A stretch of 64,000 bases of DNA. Origin: Candidatus Dietzia intestinipullorum (GTDB lineage: Bacteria > Actinomycetota > Actinomycetes > Mycobacteriales > Mycobacteriaceae). Below, piece by piece: positions 28,188 through 36,423 of the stretch. Location: the NCBI GenBank assembly GCA_019119635.1, contig DWWP01000019.1:124001-188000 (forward strand), given 5' to 3'. Under the pieces are notes generated by a model, which ran no database searches, was not told where the DNA came from, and worked only from the letters and a program-made list of their open reading frames with translations. The position numbers and the translations under genes were made by a program. The first letter of the stretch is position 1, and every line of letters starts with the position of its first letter.

Positions 28188-29165
28188 TCACCTCTCGTCC
28201 CCGTCCAGGGTAGGTGCCGCGGCCAGCCCCGCCGCCCGGCCGGTGTCGCGGTAGTAGCGGGTGGCGACGGCGTTCTGCTGCCACCAGTAGGCGCGGATCA
28301 GCCACGGCAGCCGCGGCGTCCAGAACCGCGGGCCGATCTGCGTCCGCGGCGGCCGGGGGCCGGTCTCGACGTCCGCCACCACCACGCCGGGGCCCTCGGC
28401 GGTCGACCGCCACGCCAGCACCCGGCCGCCGGAGTCGACGATCTGCGTGGCCCCCACATAGTGCGTGAGGTACGGGACCGTCACCCGGCTCCCGGGAATC
28501 AGCCCCAGCGGCGTGCGGAACCGCCCGCAGTGCGAGGCCTGGACCACCGGGACGCCGAGCCTGCGCGCGAGCTCGGCGGGGGCGCTCTCCGAGAGCCTCT
28601 GGTTCCGGCGGGCCACGGTCGTGAACACGCGCCCCACGGGCCCCCAGTTGGCCGGGACGGTCCACCAGTGCGTGCCGGTCATCACGAGGTCGACCCGGTC
28701 CAGCATCCGGCGCGCGGTCTGGTTCCGGATCAGCTCCCAGCACACCGCCATCCCCACGCGTCCGATGCCGGTCCGGGCCACGCCGTCGTCCGAGCCCGGG
28801 CCGTAGAAGGCGTTCTCCCACATGGTCGGCAGATCCTTATCGTGCAGATGCACGGCGCCGTCGGATTCGACGAGGTGGTATCGGTTGTAGACGGCCGAGC
28901 CATCGGCGATGAGCATCGATCCGCCGATCGTCACCTCGTGCCGGCGCGCGACGTCCCGCAGCATGTCCACCGCTGCGTTCTCGGGCGGCAACACCGCCTC
29001 GTGCACCTCGGGGTGGAAGACGATCGGCGAGGTGAAGAACTCGGGCAGCGCGATCACCTCGGCACCGGCGTCGACGGCCTCGCGGATGAGCGGCTCGAGC
29101 CGTCGCAGGTTCTCCGCCACGTCCCCGGCGACGCCCTCGAACTGGACGGCGGCGATACGGGTCAC
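28188..29165 (-). CDS. Carbon-nitrogen hydrolase (nitrilase superfamily)
   Basis: Protein of 325 residues. The Glu-Lys-Cys triad is visible: Glu in EVIALPEFFTSP, Lys in HLHDKDLPTMWE, Cys in VGMAVCWELIRN. It hydrolyses a nitrile, amide or carbamoyl group; the substrate is not evident. Starts at a GTG that overlaps the stop of the DNA-repair gene upstream (GTGA, 29162-29165) and has AAGGAGG in front. The C-terminal extension (LPWLIRAYWWQQNAVATRYY) is aromatic-rich and may be a membrane or oligomer contact. Member of a three-gene minus-strand unit. Confidence 0.85.
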   Translation of the reverse strand: MTRIAAVQFEGVAGDVAENLRRLEPLIREAVDAGAEVIALPEFFTSPIVFHPEVHEAVLPPENAAVDMLRDVARRHEVTIGGSMLIADGSAVYNRYHLVESDGAVHLHDKDLPTMWENAFYGPGSDDGVARTGIGRVGMAVCWELIRNQTARRMLDRVDLVMTGTHWWTVPANWGPVGRVFTTVARRNQRLSESAPAELARRLGVPVVQASHCGRFRTPLGLIPGSRVTVPYLTHYVGATQIVDSGGRVLAWRSTAEGPGVVVADVETGPRPPRTQIGPRFWTPRLPWLIRAYWWQQNAVATRYYRDTGRAAGLAAAPTLDGDER

Positions 29166-29839
29166 GCGTCCTCCTTGCGGCGGACCATCTCGCCGATCCA
29201 CTCCGGCGCGAACGGCGAGGTGCAGTTGGGCGGGGTCGGGTAGTCGCGCAGTACCCCGAGCCGTTCGCCCATCTCCAGCGCCCGCGCCCGCAGCTCCGGG
29301 TTCTCGATGCCGATGTGCGCGAGCGTTGTGTTCATCTCCCACTGCAGCCGCTCGTGTGCGTCGGCCATCTCGGCCTCGATCACGTCCAGCAGCTCCGACA
29401 ATGCCAACCCTTCCGGCTTCTTGACCACGCGGTCGGCGGTCAACGCCCAGCCGGCGCTCGCGACCACCGGGTCGGCGTCGTCCAGCCAGGCCAGGCGCAG
29501 CTCTTCGGCGTGCGGGCTCTTCATCACGACGTTGGAGAGGAGCCAGGCGTGGGCCTTGCGCGTGCGCGCGTCCCGCAGCATCGCGTCGAGCTCATCGGCG
29601 GTGAACTCCCGCGGCCGGCACACGAGCAGCGCGAGCAGCCGCGCGTCGGGGTCGCCGGTCTCCCACAGCTGCAGCGCGAACGAGTGGTTCTTCTTGATCC
29701 GCTTGGCGATCGCCCGCAGCTTGGTGAGGTTCACCGAGTGCTCGTCGCCGTGCCGCTGGTTCACGGCCAGCACCTTGGGGTCGGCGAGCCCGCTGAGCTC
29801 GGTTATCACGTCGTCCAGAACCGGCTCCGTCGTGGTCAT
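29162..29839 (-). CDS. DNA alkylation repair protein, AlkD-like HEAT repeat
   Basis: Protein of 225 residues that looks entirely helical. LRAIAKRIKKNHSFALQLWE, then LLALLVCRPREFTADELDAM, match the AlkD/DNA-alkylation-repair HEAT-like fold that removes bulky or cationic 3- and 7-alkyl purines. Key aromatic and acidic residues of AlkD cannot be verified by eye. It is first of a unit with the nitrilase and hydrolase and diverges over 45 bases from a pyrimidine-dimer glycosylase, so two DNA repair enzymes share one promoter region. Confidence 0.75.
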   Translation of the reverse strand: MTTTEPVLDDVITELSGLADPKVLAVNQRHGDEHSVNLTKLRAIAKRIKKNHSFALQLWETGDPDARLLALLVCRPREFTADELDAMLRDARTRKAHAWLLSNVVMKSPHAEELRLAWLDDADPVVASAGWALTADRVVKKPEGLALSELLDVIEAEMADAHERLQWEMNTTLAHIGIENPELRARALEMGERLGVLRDYPTPPNCTSPFAPEWIGEMVRRKEDA

Positions 29840-29884
29840 ACCTCTCGATCCTATACCCGCGGGTCGCGGCCCTATACTCACCGG
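29840..29884. promoter_or_regulatory. Compact divergent promoter of two DNA-repair genes
   Basis: Only 45 bases separate the starts. TATACT (29873-29878) would be the -10 box of the rightward gene and implies a leaderless transcript starting at its ATG. TATAGG, read leftward from 29855 to 29850, could be the -10 box of the other. A CCTATAC direct repeat (29850, 29871) and the palindrome CCCGCGGG (29856-29863) lie between them. Confidence 0.5.
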
Positions 29885-30322
29885 ATGCGCCTGTGGAGCA
29901 TCCATCCCGACCTGCTCGACCGTGCCGCCCTCGTCGCCGGCTGGCGCGAGGGATTGCTGGCGCAGAAGGTTCTGCGGGGACTCACGACCGGCTACCGGAA
30001 CCACCCCCAGCTTGAGAGGTTCCGGACGCTCGAGGACCCGGTGACCGGGATCGCCACCTGGCTGGCTGCCCTCGCCGACGCGGCGGACGCTCGCGGCTAC
30101 CGCTTCGACCGCACCCGGATCACGGTGCCGGCGGGCGCGGAGCGGCTCACGCTGACGGAGGATCAGCTCGATTTGGAGTGGGCGCACCTGCGCGCAAAGG
30201 TGTACGCACGTGATCCGGCATGGGCGGAGCGGCTGACCGCACCGCGACCTCACCCGATGTTCGACCTGGTCCCGGGACCGGTCGCGTCCTGGGAACGCGC
30301 CGGCCGGCCGCTCGGGAGCTGA
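29885..30322 (+). CDS. Pyrimidine dimer DNA glycosylase family protein
   Basis: Protein of 145 residues. MRLWSIHPDLLDRAALVAGW followed by REGLLAQKVL and GYRNHPQLERF is the signature of the Pyr_excise family (T4 endonuclease V-like and its bacterial relatives), which cut at UV-induced pyrimidine dimers. As in T4 endonuclease V, the N-terminal region would hold the catalytic amine and the Glu. The ATG at 29885 is the only sensible start and the message may be leaderless. Followed four bases later by a membrane esterase gene. Confidence 0.82.
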   Translation: MRLWSIHPDLLDRAALVAGWREGLLAQKVLRGLTTGYRNHPQLERFRTLEDPVTGIATWLAALADAADARGYRFDRTRITVPAGAERLTLTEDQLDLEWAHLRAKVYARDPAWAERLTAPRPHPMFDLVPGPVASWERAGRPLGS

Positions 30323-30326
30323 GACG

Positions 30327-31463
30327 ATGCTCCCCGCACTGCTCGCCCTGCCCGTTCTCTCCACGGCACTGGCGCTCGTGCCGATCCGGCGTCCGTTCCT
30401 GCTGGCTGTCGCCGCATGGGGGCTCAGCCTGACCGCGATGGAGGCGCCGCTTCACCTCGGCCTGCTCGTCGCGGCGGCCACGGCAGGTGCGCTGCTGCAC
30501 GGCGACGTGACGACCGGCGACCTCGTGGGCACCGCGATGGCAGCCCTCATTTGTGCGGGACTCGCCGCCGTCCTCGGCCGCCATCTCCTGGCGGCGAGGG
30601 TACTGGACCGTGCCTGGTCGCAGGCGGGGGTCACCGGAGAGTCGACGACGACGAGGCCGCACCCCCGATCCCGCCACCGGACGCCGTGGCTGCGCGTGCT
30701 GTTCCTGCCATGGCCGCCGCGCCCTCGCAGCGTCCGCGCGCGCACCGGCATGACGTACGGTCCGGACCGTTCCGCCCACCGCTTCGATCTCTACACCAGT
30801 AGCGCGTCCGGCGAGGTCCGCGGCGTAATCATCCACCTCCACGGCGGGCACTTTCGCATGGGCGCGCCGAGCCGCGAATCACGGGCGATGCTGTTCGACC
30901 ACGCGCAACGCGGATGGGCGGCGATCAGCGCGACGTACCATCTGTCGGCGACGCCGGAGGCGGGTTTCCCGCAGCATCTGGTGGACATCAAGCGACTGAT
31001 CCGCTGGATCCGGGTCGAGGGCCCCGAGCACGGGATCCCCGCGGACGCCCCGATCGTGGTAGCCGGCAGTTCGGCCGGTGGCCACATCGCCATGATGACG
31101 GCGCTGACCGCGGGCGACCCGCGATTCCAGCCCGGCTTCGAGGAACTCGACACCTCGCTGGCGGGCGCGATCGGCCTCTACGGCTACTACGGTCCGCTCG
31201 GGCCGCGGACCAGGCAGATCTCGGACCCCGTGCGCCACCCCGCCGCGGGCGCGCCGCCCCTCGTCGTCGTCCACGGGACCCTGGACACCTACACCCCCGT
31301 ATGGGGATCGCGGCGGCTGGTCGACCACCTGCGTGCGGGCTCGCCCCACGCCGTGGCCTACGCGGAGCTGCCCGGGGCGCAGCACGGGTTCGACGCCGTG
31401 CAGTCGGCGCGCTACCTCGCGGTGGTCGACGCGATCGCGCGGTTCACCGACACGCTCGCCTGA
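30327..31463 (+). CDS. Membrane-anchored alpha/beta hydrolase, HSL/esterase type
   Basis: Protein of 378 residues. The first 95 residues hold about three hydrophobic segments. The catalytic part starts near residue 150: oxyanion motif HLHGGHFRMG, nucleophile elbow AGSSAGGHI (GxSxG), Asp in HGTLDTYTP, and His in AQHGFDAV. This is the hormone-sensitive-lipase/Aes layout. It likely hydrolyses lipid or xenobiotic esters on the cytoplasmic side or near the membrane. It may be co-transcribed with the glycosylase gene four bases upstream, but no functional link is obvious. Confidence 0.82.
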   Translation: MLPALLALPVLSTALALVPIRRPFLLAVAAWGLSLTAMEAPLHLGLLVAAATAGALLHGDVTTGDLVGTAMAALICAGLAAVLGRHLLAARVLDRAWSQAGVTGESTTTRPHPRSRHRTPWLRVLFLPWPPRPRSVRARTGMTYGPDRSAHRFDLYTSSASGEVRGVIIHLHGGHFRMGAPSRESRAMLFDHAQRGWAAISATYHLSATPEAGFPQHLVDIKRLIRWIRVEGPEHGIPADAPIVVAGSSAGGHIAMMTALTAGDPRFQPGFEELDTSLAGAIGLYGYYGPLGPRTRQISDPVRHPAAGAPPLVVVHGTLDTYTPVWGSRRLVDHLRAGSPHAVAYAELPGAQHGFDAVQSARYLAVVDAIARFTDTLA

Positions 31464-31469
31464 GGCGGA

Positions 31470-32726
31470 TCAGCGTGCGGCGCGCCTGAACACGGGGCGG
31501 GTGCCGTCGCCGAGGTCGGGGTCGGGCAGTCGGCGTCCGGGGTCGGCCAGTCCCACCACGTGCCCCTCCGCCGACAGTCGGCGCATGGCCTCGAGGAGCA
31601 TCCTGCGGGCGCTGCCGTTGACCACCGACACGCGGCTGAAATCCAGGGTGACCTCGCTGAAGTCGTCGGGGATCTCGGCCAGGGTCCGCACCACCTTCTC
31701 GCCGCCCGCGAAGGTCATCGGCCCCTGCAGCCGGAAGGTGCGCCGGCCGGTCGAGCGGTCCACGCGCACCGAGCGGACGGGGTCGATCTCCGAGATCGTG
31801 GGGTTCATGATGTGCAGTTCCATGTCGCTGGAGAGCCGCTCGAAGGTGCGGATGCCCTCGACACTGTGGCCGTGCGCGTCCAGGCGCGGCGAGAACGCCC
31901 CGATGCCCACCTGCCCGGGCAGGGCGCCGAGGATCCCGCCGGAGACCCCGCTCTTGGCGGGGATGCCGACCGTGGACATCCAGTCGCCGGCGGCGTCGTA
32001 CATCCCGCACGTGCTCATCACGGCCAGCACCTGCCGGGAGGCGCGCGGGGAGATCACCCGCTCCCCCGTGATCGGGTTGGTGCCGCCGGTCGCCAACGTC
32101 ACCGCCATCACCGCGAGGTCGCCCACGGTCACCCGGTAGGAACACTGGCGGGTGTAGCCGCGGACGATCTCATCGGGATCGGAGTCGATGATCCCCCCGG
32201 CGCGCACGAGGTTGGCCATGGCGCGGTTGCGGAACGCGGTGTCCAGTTCCGAGTCGAGGACGGCGTCGTCCACCTCGAGTCGGCGCCCCGCGAACGCGGC
32301 GAGACCGTCGGCGACCACCTGGTCGCGCTCGTCCTCGGAGGCCCCCGGGGGCCCGACCAGCGAGTGCGTGGTGATGGCGCCGATGTTGATCATGGGGTTG
32401 CGGGGGCGGCCGCTGTCCCGCTCCAGTGAGATCTGGTTGAACGCGTCGCCCGACGGCTCCACCGCGACCTTCTCGAGCACCGCGTCGACCCCGCGGTCGC
32501 GGAGGGCGAGCGCGTAGGCGAACGGCTTGCTCATGGACTGGATGGTGAACTCGGTGCCCGCGTCGCCGGCGGTGTAGAGGACGCCGTCCATCGTGCAGGC
32601 GGAGACGGCGAACCGGTCCGGGTCGACGGCGGCGAGCTCGGGGATGTAGTCGGCGAGCTCGCCGTCCTCGCCCACCGAGCAGAGGTCGCGGATCTCGGAC
32701 AGATAGTCAGGTACCGGGGTCTTCAC
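31470..32726 (-). CDS. glsA: Glutaminase with C-terminal STAS domain
   Basis: Protein of 418 residues. Residues 1-305 are a complete GlsA glutaminase: nucleophile Ser64 and Lys67 in QSMSKPF, RNPMINIGAI, the YTRQCS element, and KSGVSGGI. It hydrolyses glutamine to glutamate and ammonia. Residues about 320-405 form a STAS domain (TFRLQGPMTFAGGEKVV, EVTLDFSRVSVV), as in anti-sigma antagonists and transporter regulatory domains. The next gene on the strand upstream is a glutamate symporter, 26 bases away, so the pair may link glutamine use to glutamate transport. Confidence 0.9.
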   Translation of the reverse strand: MKTPVPDYLSEIRDLCSVGEDGELADYIPELAAVDPDRFAVSACTMDGVLYTAGDAGTEFTIQSMSKPFAYALALRDRGVDAVLEKVAVEPSGDAFNQISLERDSGRPRNPMINIGAITTHSLVGPPGASEDERDQVVADGLAAFAGRRLEVDDAVLDSELDTAFRNRAMANLVRAGGIIDSDPDEIVRGYTRQCSYRVTVGDLAVMAVTLATGGTNPITGERVISPRASRQVLAVMSTCGMYDAAGDWMSTVGIPAKSGVSGGILGALPGQVGIGAFSPRLDAHGHSVEGIRTFERLSSDMELHIMNPTISEIDPVRSVRVDRSTGRRTFRLQGPMTFAGGEKVVRTLAEIPDDFSEVTLDFSRVSVVNGSARRMLLEAMRRLSAEGHVVGLADPGRRLPDPDLGDGTRPVFRRAAR

Positions 32727-32752
32727 CTCACCAGACTGTCACGCCCGGCCTC

Positions 32753-34240
32753 TCACACGGTCGAGGCCGCGTCCGATCCGCCCGCATGATCCGCAGGCTT
32801 GCCCCGCGCCTCCCAGTCCCGTCGGTCCTTCTGCTCCCGGGGGCCGAAGTACAGCAGCCCGACGAGCACCGCGACGAGGAAGACCGCCAGCATCACGGCG
32901 AACAGCGGCCACGGGCCGGTCAGGTAGATGACGGGGATCGCCAGGGCCGTGACGAGCCCGCCGCCGAAGAACGGTTCAAAGATGAGCTGTTTGTAGCCGA
33001 ACGCCTCGAACGCGGGGCTCTCGGCCTCCGGGTCGACCACGCGCATGAGGATGAGGCCGGTGGCGGTCACGCCCATGGACTGGCCGAAGTCCCCGATCCC
33101 GCGCTCGAACCAGTAGCGGCCGATGATCCTCGGCGCCAGGAAGAGGAAGATCGCGACGTTGAACACCACACCGGCGACGGCGAGGATGACGAACGTCCCG
33201 ATGTTGGAACCGATCGCGGCGAGGGACAGCGTGCCGATGGCAGCCACCACGAGGAAGTCGAGCGCCCAGCCCTGGATCCGCAGCATCATCTGGTCGTCGA
33301 TGATGTGACCGTAGCCGGTCTTCTCGGCGACGTACTGGATGAGGACGCCGCCGAGGAGCGCGAGGGGGAAGAGCGGGACGTAGGCGAAGATCTCGAGCGG
33401 GGTGTTGTCGTCGAGCATCACCGAGGCGTAGGTCTGCTGTTCGATCCACCGCAGCCCCTCGAGGAACCCCAGGGCCAACAGGATGGCGACGGTGACGAGC
33501 GCGAAATGCAGCGACAGCGGCTCGACGGAGGCGGGACGCGAGGTCATGGTGCCGGCCGAGTAGTGCTCGTCCTTGCGGAACAGCCCGCGTTGCTCCTCGA
33601 GGGACATGGTGACGTCGCCCTTGACCATCTCGGTCTTGCCGGTGCGCACGCCCCAGTTGATGAGCGCGATACCGATCACGATGCCGCCGACGATCCCGAC
33701 GGTCGCCAGCCCCACCGCGAGGTCCGCGCCCTCCGAGAAGCCGAGCTCGTCCATGACCCCGCGCATGCCGGCGGCGGTGCCGTGTCCGCCCTCGAAGCCG
33801 ATCTCGATGAGCGCACCGGTCATGGGCTGCGCGGCCAGCAGCGGGACCAGGATCAGCCCCGCCAGGAGCAGCCCCACGACGTACTGCCCGGAACCGAGCG
33901 CGACGCCCAGCGACAGCTGGGGGCCCACGAGTGTCGCGGCCCGCTTCATGGTGGGCAGCTTCTGGCCCATGAACATGGTCGCGAAGATCACGCTGATGAG
34001 CAGCCCCGGCAGTGCCGACCACACCTCGACCATGGCCTCGGTGAAGATGCCGTTCTCCCCCACCGGCCCGCCGACGCGTCCCAGCACCTGGGGCCCGAGC
34101 ATCAGGAGGAGCGCGCCCCCGACGATCGAGCTGGGCAGGAAGAGCTTCTGGATCCAGCCGATCTTGACTCGCAGGAACTTGCCGACGAGCAGGGCCGCAC
34201 CCAGGATCAGTAGAGCGAAGCCGATGGTGTCGGCGGACAT
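32753..34240 (-). CDS. gltS: Sodium/glutamate symporter family protein
   Basis: Protein of 495 residues, longer than E. coli GltS (about 400). Two inverted halves of five or six helices each; the conserved GGHGTAAG lies in the first half (about residue 140) and a matching SMGVTATGLILMRV in the second. This family carries glutamate with sodium. A central cytoplasmic loop of about 50 residues (MVKGDVTMSLEEQRG) and a polar C-terminus explain the extra length. It sits directly upstream of glsA, consistent with joint glutamate handling; it could be import or export in practice. Confidence 0.85.
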   Translation of the reverse strand: MSADTIGFALLILGAALLVGKFLRVKIGWIQKLFLPSSIVGGALLLMLGPQVLGRVGGPVGENGIFTEAMVEVWSALPGLLISVIFATMFMGQKLPTMKRAATLVGPQLSLGVALGSGQYVVGLLLAGLILVPLLAAQPMTGALIEIGFEGGHGTAAGMRGVMDELGFSEGADLAVGLATVGIVGGIVIGIALINWGVRTGKTEMVKGDVTMSLEEQRGLFRKDEHYSAGTMTSRPASVEPLSLHFALVTVAILLALGFLEGLRWIEQQTYASVMLDDNTPLEIFAYVPLFPLALLGGVLIQYVAEKTGYGHIIDDQMMLRIQGWALDFLVVAAIGTLSLAAIGSNIGTFVILAVAGVVFNVAIFLFLAPRIIGRYWFERGIGDFGQSMGVTATGLILMRVVDPEAESPAFEAFGYKQLIFEPFFGGGLVTALAIPVIYLTGPWPLFAVMLAVFLVAVLVGLLYFGPREQKDRRDWEARGKPADHAGGSDAASTV

Positions 34241-34303
34241 AGGGGCACCTCGGATTCGAGCGGGACAGGTGGCGTCAGCCTAGGGCCGCGCGCCCCCCGG
34301 CCG

Positions 34304-35008
34304 GTGTCGATCCCGTGCGGCGTTGCCGCATCGTTACCGCGCGCTCAGGACGCCGTGCCCCGGGGCGGAGGGCCGTACCCTCGCGGTCCCTTCCTGTCGT
34401 TCGGGACCCCCGGGTCCGGTACGTCGGCCCCGGACACGGCCCCTCCGGCCGAGGACGGAGGCGGACTGTCCCCCGCCACCGGTGCGGCTGCGCCGTCGGC
34501 GGTCCCCACGCCCGGCGGGGCCGGCGACGGTGGCGGGCCCCGGGGCGAGGACGCCGGCGACGCGGAGCGACCCGGCGGCGAGCCGGACGCCCCCGCCACC
34601 CGGACCGGCTGGACCCCGCCCGGCCCGCTGCCCGCCGACTTCGCGGTGACCACCACCGATCCGACGCTCGACGACCTCAACGCGATCGTCCACCTACTGG
34701 TGGCCACGCCCGCCCCCGACGAGGCCAAGGCACGCAACCTCGAGGCGGGCACGGGCGGCGTGGTGGTGCCGAAGACTGTCTACAACCTGGGGATCTTCCG
34801 CGCACCGCAGGGCTGGAAGCGCATCACCGGGCCCGTCGAGCGCTCCGGCGACGAGCTCACCGCCACGTTGCACAGCGAGTCGGCGGGACGACCCAGCATC
34901 ACCACGCGCGTGGCGTTCGTCTACCGAGACGGCAACTGGAAGCTGGCGACCCGCTCGGTGTGCGAGGGCGTGCGGACCGTCGGCCTGCCCGTCGCGTGCG
35001 GGGGCTGA
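34304..35008 (+). CDS. Mtb12/CFP-2-like protein, start uncertain
   Basis: Open frame of 234 residues from the GTG at 34304. Residues 1-105 are a low-complexity Gly/Pro/Ala/Asp linker. The rest is a compact domain: LPADFAVTTTDPTLDDLNAI, KARNLEAGTGG and TTRVAFVYRDGNWKLATRS, resembling the low-molecular-weight antigen Mtb12 family of secreted mycobacterial proteins. Family members have a signal peptide; none is visible here and no Shine-Dalgarno precedes the start. Either the start is wrong or the 5' end has been lost, as in the broken ATPase gene that follows five bases later. Confidence 0.5.
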   Translation: MSIPCGVAASLPRAQDAVPRGGGPYPRGPFLSFGTPGSGTSAPDTAPPAEDGGGLSPATGAAAPSAVPTPGGAGDGGGPRGEDAGDAERPGGEPDAPATRTGWTPPGPLPADFAVTTTDPTLDDLNAIVHLLVATPAPDEAKARNLEAGTGGVVVPKTVYNLGIFRAPQGWKRITGPVERSGDELTATLHSESAGRPSITTRVAFVYRDGNWKLATRSVCEGVRTVGLPVACGG

Positions 35009-35013
35009 GTCCG

Positions 35014-35608
35014 ATGATCGAGGTGGCAGGACTGACGAAGGCGTTCCGAGGGCGCGGCACTGATCGACGGCCGTGCCCCCGGGGCGTTCGCGGCGCCCGT
35101 GCGGCACCTGGGGGTGCACCTGTCGGCCGACGCGTTCACGCCCGGACACTCCGCGCGGCGGCATCTGCGGTGGCTGGCGGCGCTCGGTGGGGTGCCGTCC
35201 GGGCGGGCCGACGCGCTGCTGGACGAGGTCGGACTGCGAGCGGTGGCCGACCGGCCGGTGGGCGGGTTCTCGCTGGGCATGCGTCAGCGCCTGGGGATCG
35301 CGTCGGCGCTGGTGGGCAATCCGCGCACGCTGCTGCTCGACGAGCCGCTCAACGGACTGGACGTGGCCGGCGTGCTGTGGATGCGCGGGCCCCTGCGGCA
35401 GTGGGCGGACGAGAGCAGGTGCGTGGTGGTGGCCTCGCATGCGTTGGCCGAGGTCGAGCGCACCGCCGACGACGTGGTGATGATCGAGGACGGTCGCATC
35501 GTGGCCGCCGGGGCCGTCGCCGAGGTGCGGGGCCCCCACACCGACCTCGAGGCGTCGTTCGCCGCGCACGTGCCGCGCGTCGCACGCGGGCATGCGGTGG
35601 CCGGATGA
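35014..35608 (+). pseudogene. ABC transporter ATPase with internal deletion
   Basis: Begins with an intact ABC start, MIEVAGLTKAFRGRG, in one frame. Near 35055-35062 the reading continues in another frame with AALIDGRAPGAFAAPVRHLG and then a normal remainder: FSLGMRQRLGIASAL (signature), LLLDEPLNGLD (Walker B), VASHALAEVE. The expected 40-45 residues carrying the A-strand and Walker A P-loop are missing. So an internal deletion of about 130 bases plus a frameshift has removed the ATP-binding site. The stop overlaps the permease ATG. It may be a true pseudogene or an assembly collapse. Confidence 0.8.
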
Positions 35609-36396
35609 GCGCCGTCGGGGCGCTGCGGCGGGCGGTCGCCGCCGAGGCGGTCGCCCTGGGCGGGCCGCGGAGCTTTGTCTTCCGGCTGACGCTGCCGCTC
35701 GGCGTGCTGCTCCCCGTGCTCATCACCCTGGTCGTGGCGGCCGTGGCCGAGTCGCTGAACTCGCGCGACGGCCTCCTCGGCGTCACCGCGGTGAACACCA
35801 CCAACTCGGTGTACTGGCTGCTGTGGATCGGCGTGACCGTGTTCGCCGTATCGGCCGCGTACCGGCAGGCCGAGAGCGAGGCCGGGCCGGTCGCCGAGAC
35901 CCGCAGGTACGCGGAGCCGCGCCTGCTCACCGGCATGATCGCCCGGTGGATCGTGATCGGCGGTCCGGGCGCGATCTCCCTGGGCGTCGCCGCGCTGCTC
36001 ACCATGCTCGCGCTGCCCGTGTTCTTCCCCGGCGTGCACTCGGAGGTCGACGTGTTCACCCCGGAGGGCGTGCGCTTCCTGTGGGCGTTGCCGGTCTACG
36101 CGTTCGGCGCCGCCGGCGTGGGGCTGGGCATCGGCGCGTTGATCCCCTCGGCGCCGGCGGCGGTCGCGGTGCTGACCGTGTGGTCGCTGCTCGTGGAGAA
36201 CGCGGTGATCCTGCTCCCGCGGGGCGACGTGCTCACCGGGTTCATGCCGTTCCTCAACGGCGTCTACGGGAGCGGACAGGACCTCGCAATCGACCCGGCC
36301 TGGGGCCGCGGCGGAGCACTGATCTACCTCTGCGCGATCGCGTTGGCGCTCGTGCTGACCGGGTGGCTACGGACCCGCGCCGTCCGCCGGAGGTGA
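35605..36396 (+). CDS. ABC-2-type exporter permease
   Basis: Protein of 263 residues with six hydrophobic segments (near residues 25, 65, 120, 160, 190 and 235), the layout of ABC-2 permeases. The motif AEPRLLTGMIARWIV resembles the cytoplasmic segment before helix 3 in this family. Its ATG overlaps the stop of the broken ATPase gene (ATGA), which was its original partner. Without an intact ATPase the exporter may be inactive unless another ATPase serves it. Substrate unknown. Confidence 0.75.
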   Translation: MSAVGALRRAVAAEAVALGGPRSFVFRLTLPLGVLLPVLITLVVAAVAESLNSRDGLLGVTAVNTTNSVYWLLWIGVTVFAVSAAYRQAESEAGPVAETRRYAEPRLLTGMIARWIVIGGPGAISLGVAALLTMLALPVFFPGVHSEVDVFTPEGVRFLWALPVYAFGAAGVGLGIGALIPSAPAAVAVLTVWSLLVENAVILLPRGDVLTGFMPFLNGVYGSGQDLAIDPAWGRGGALIYLCAIALALVLTGWLRTRAVRRR

Positions 36397-36423
36397 CCGC
36401 GGTCCCGACGGGGGCGAGGGCGG

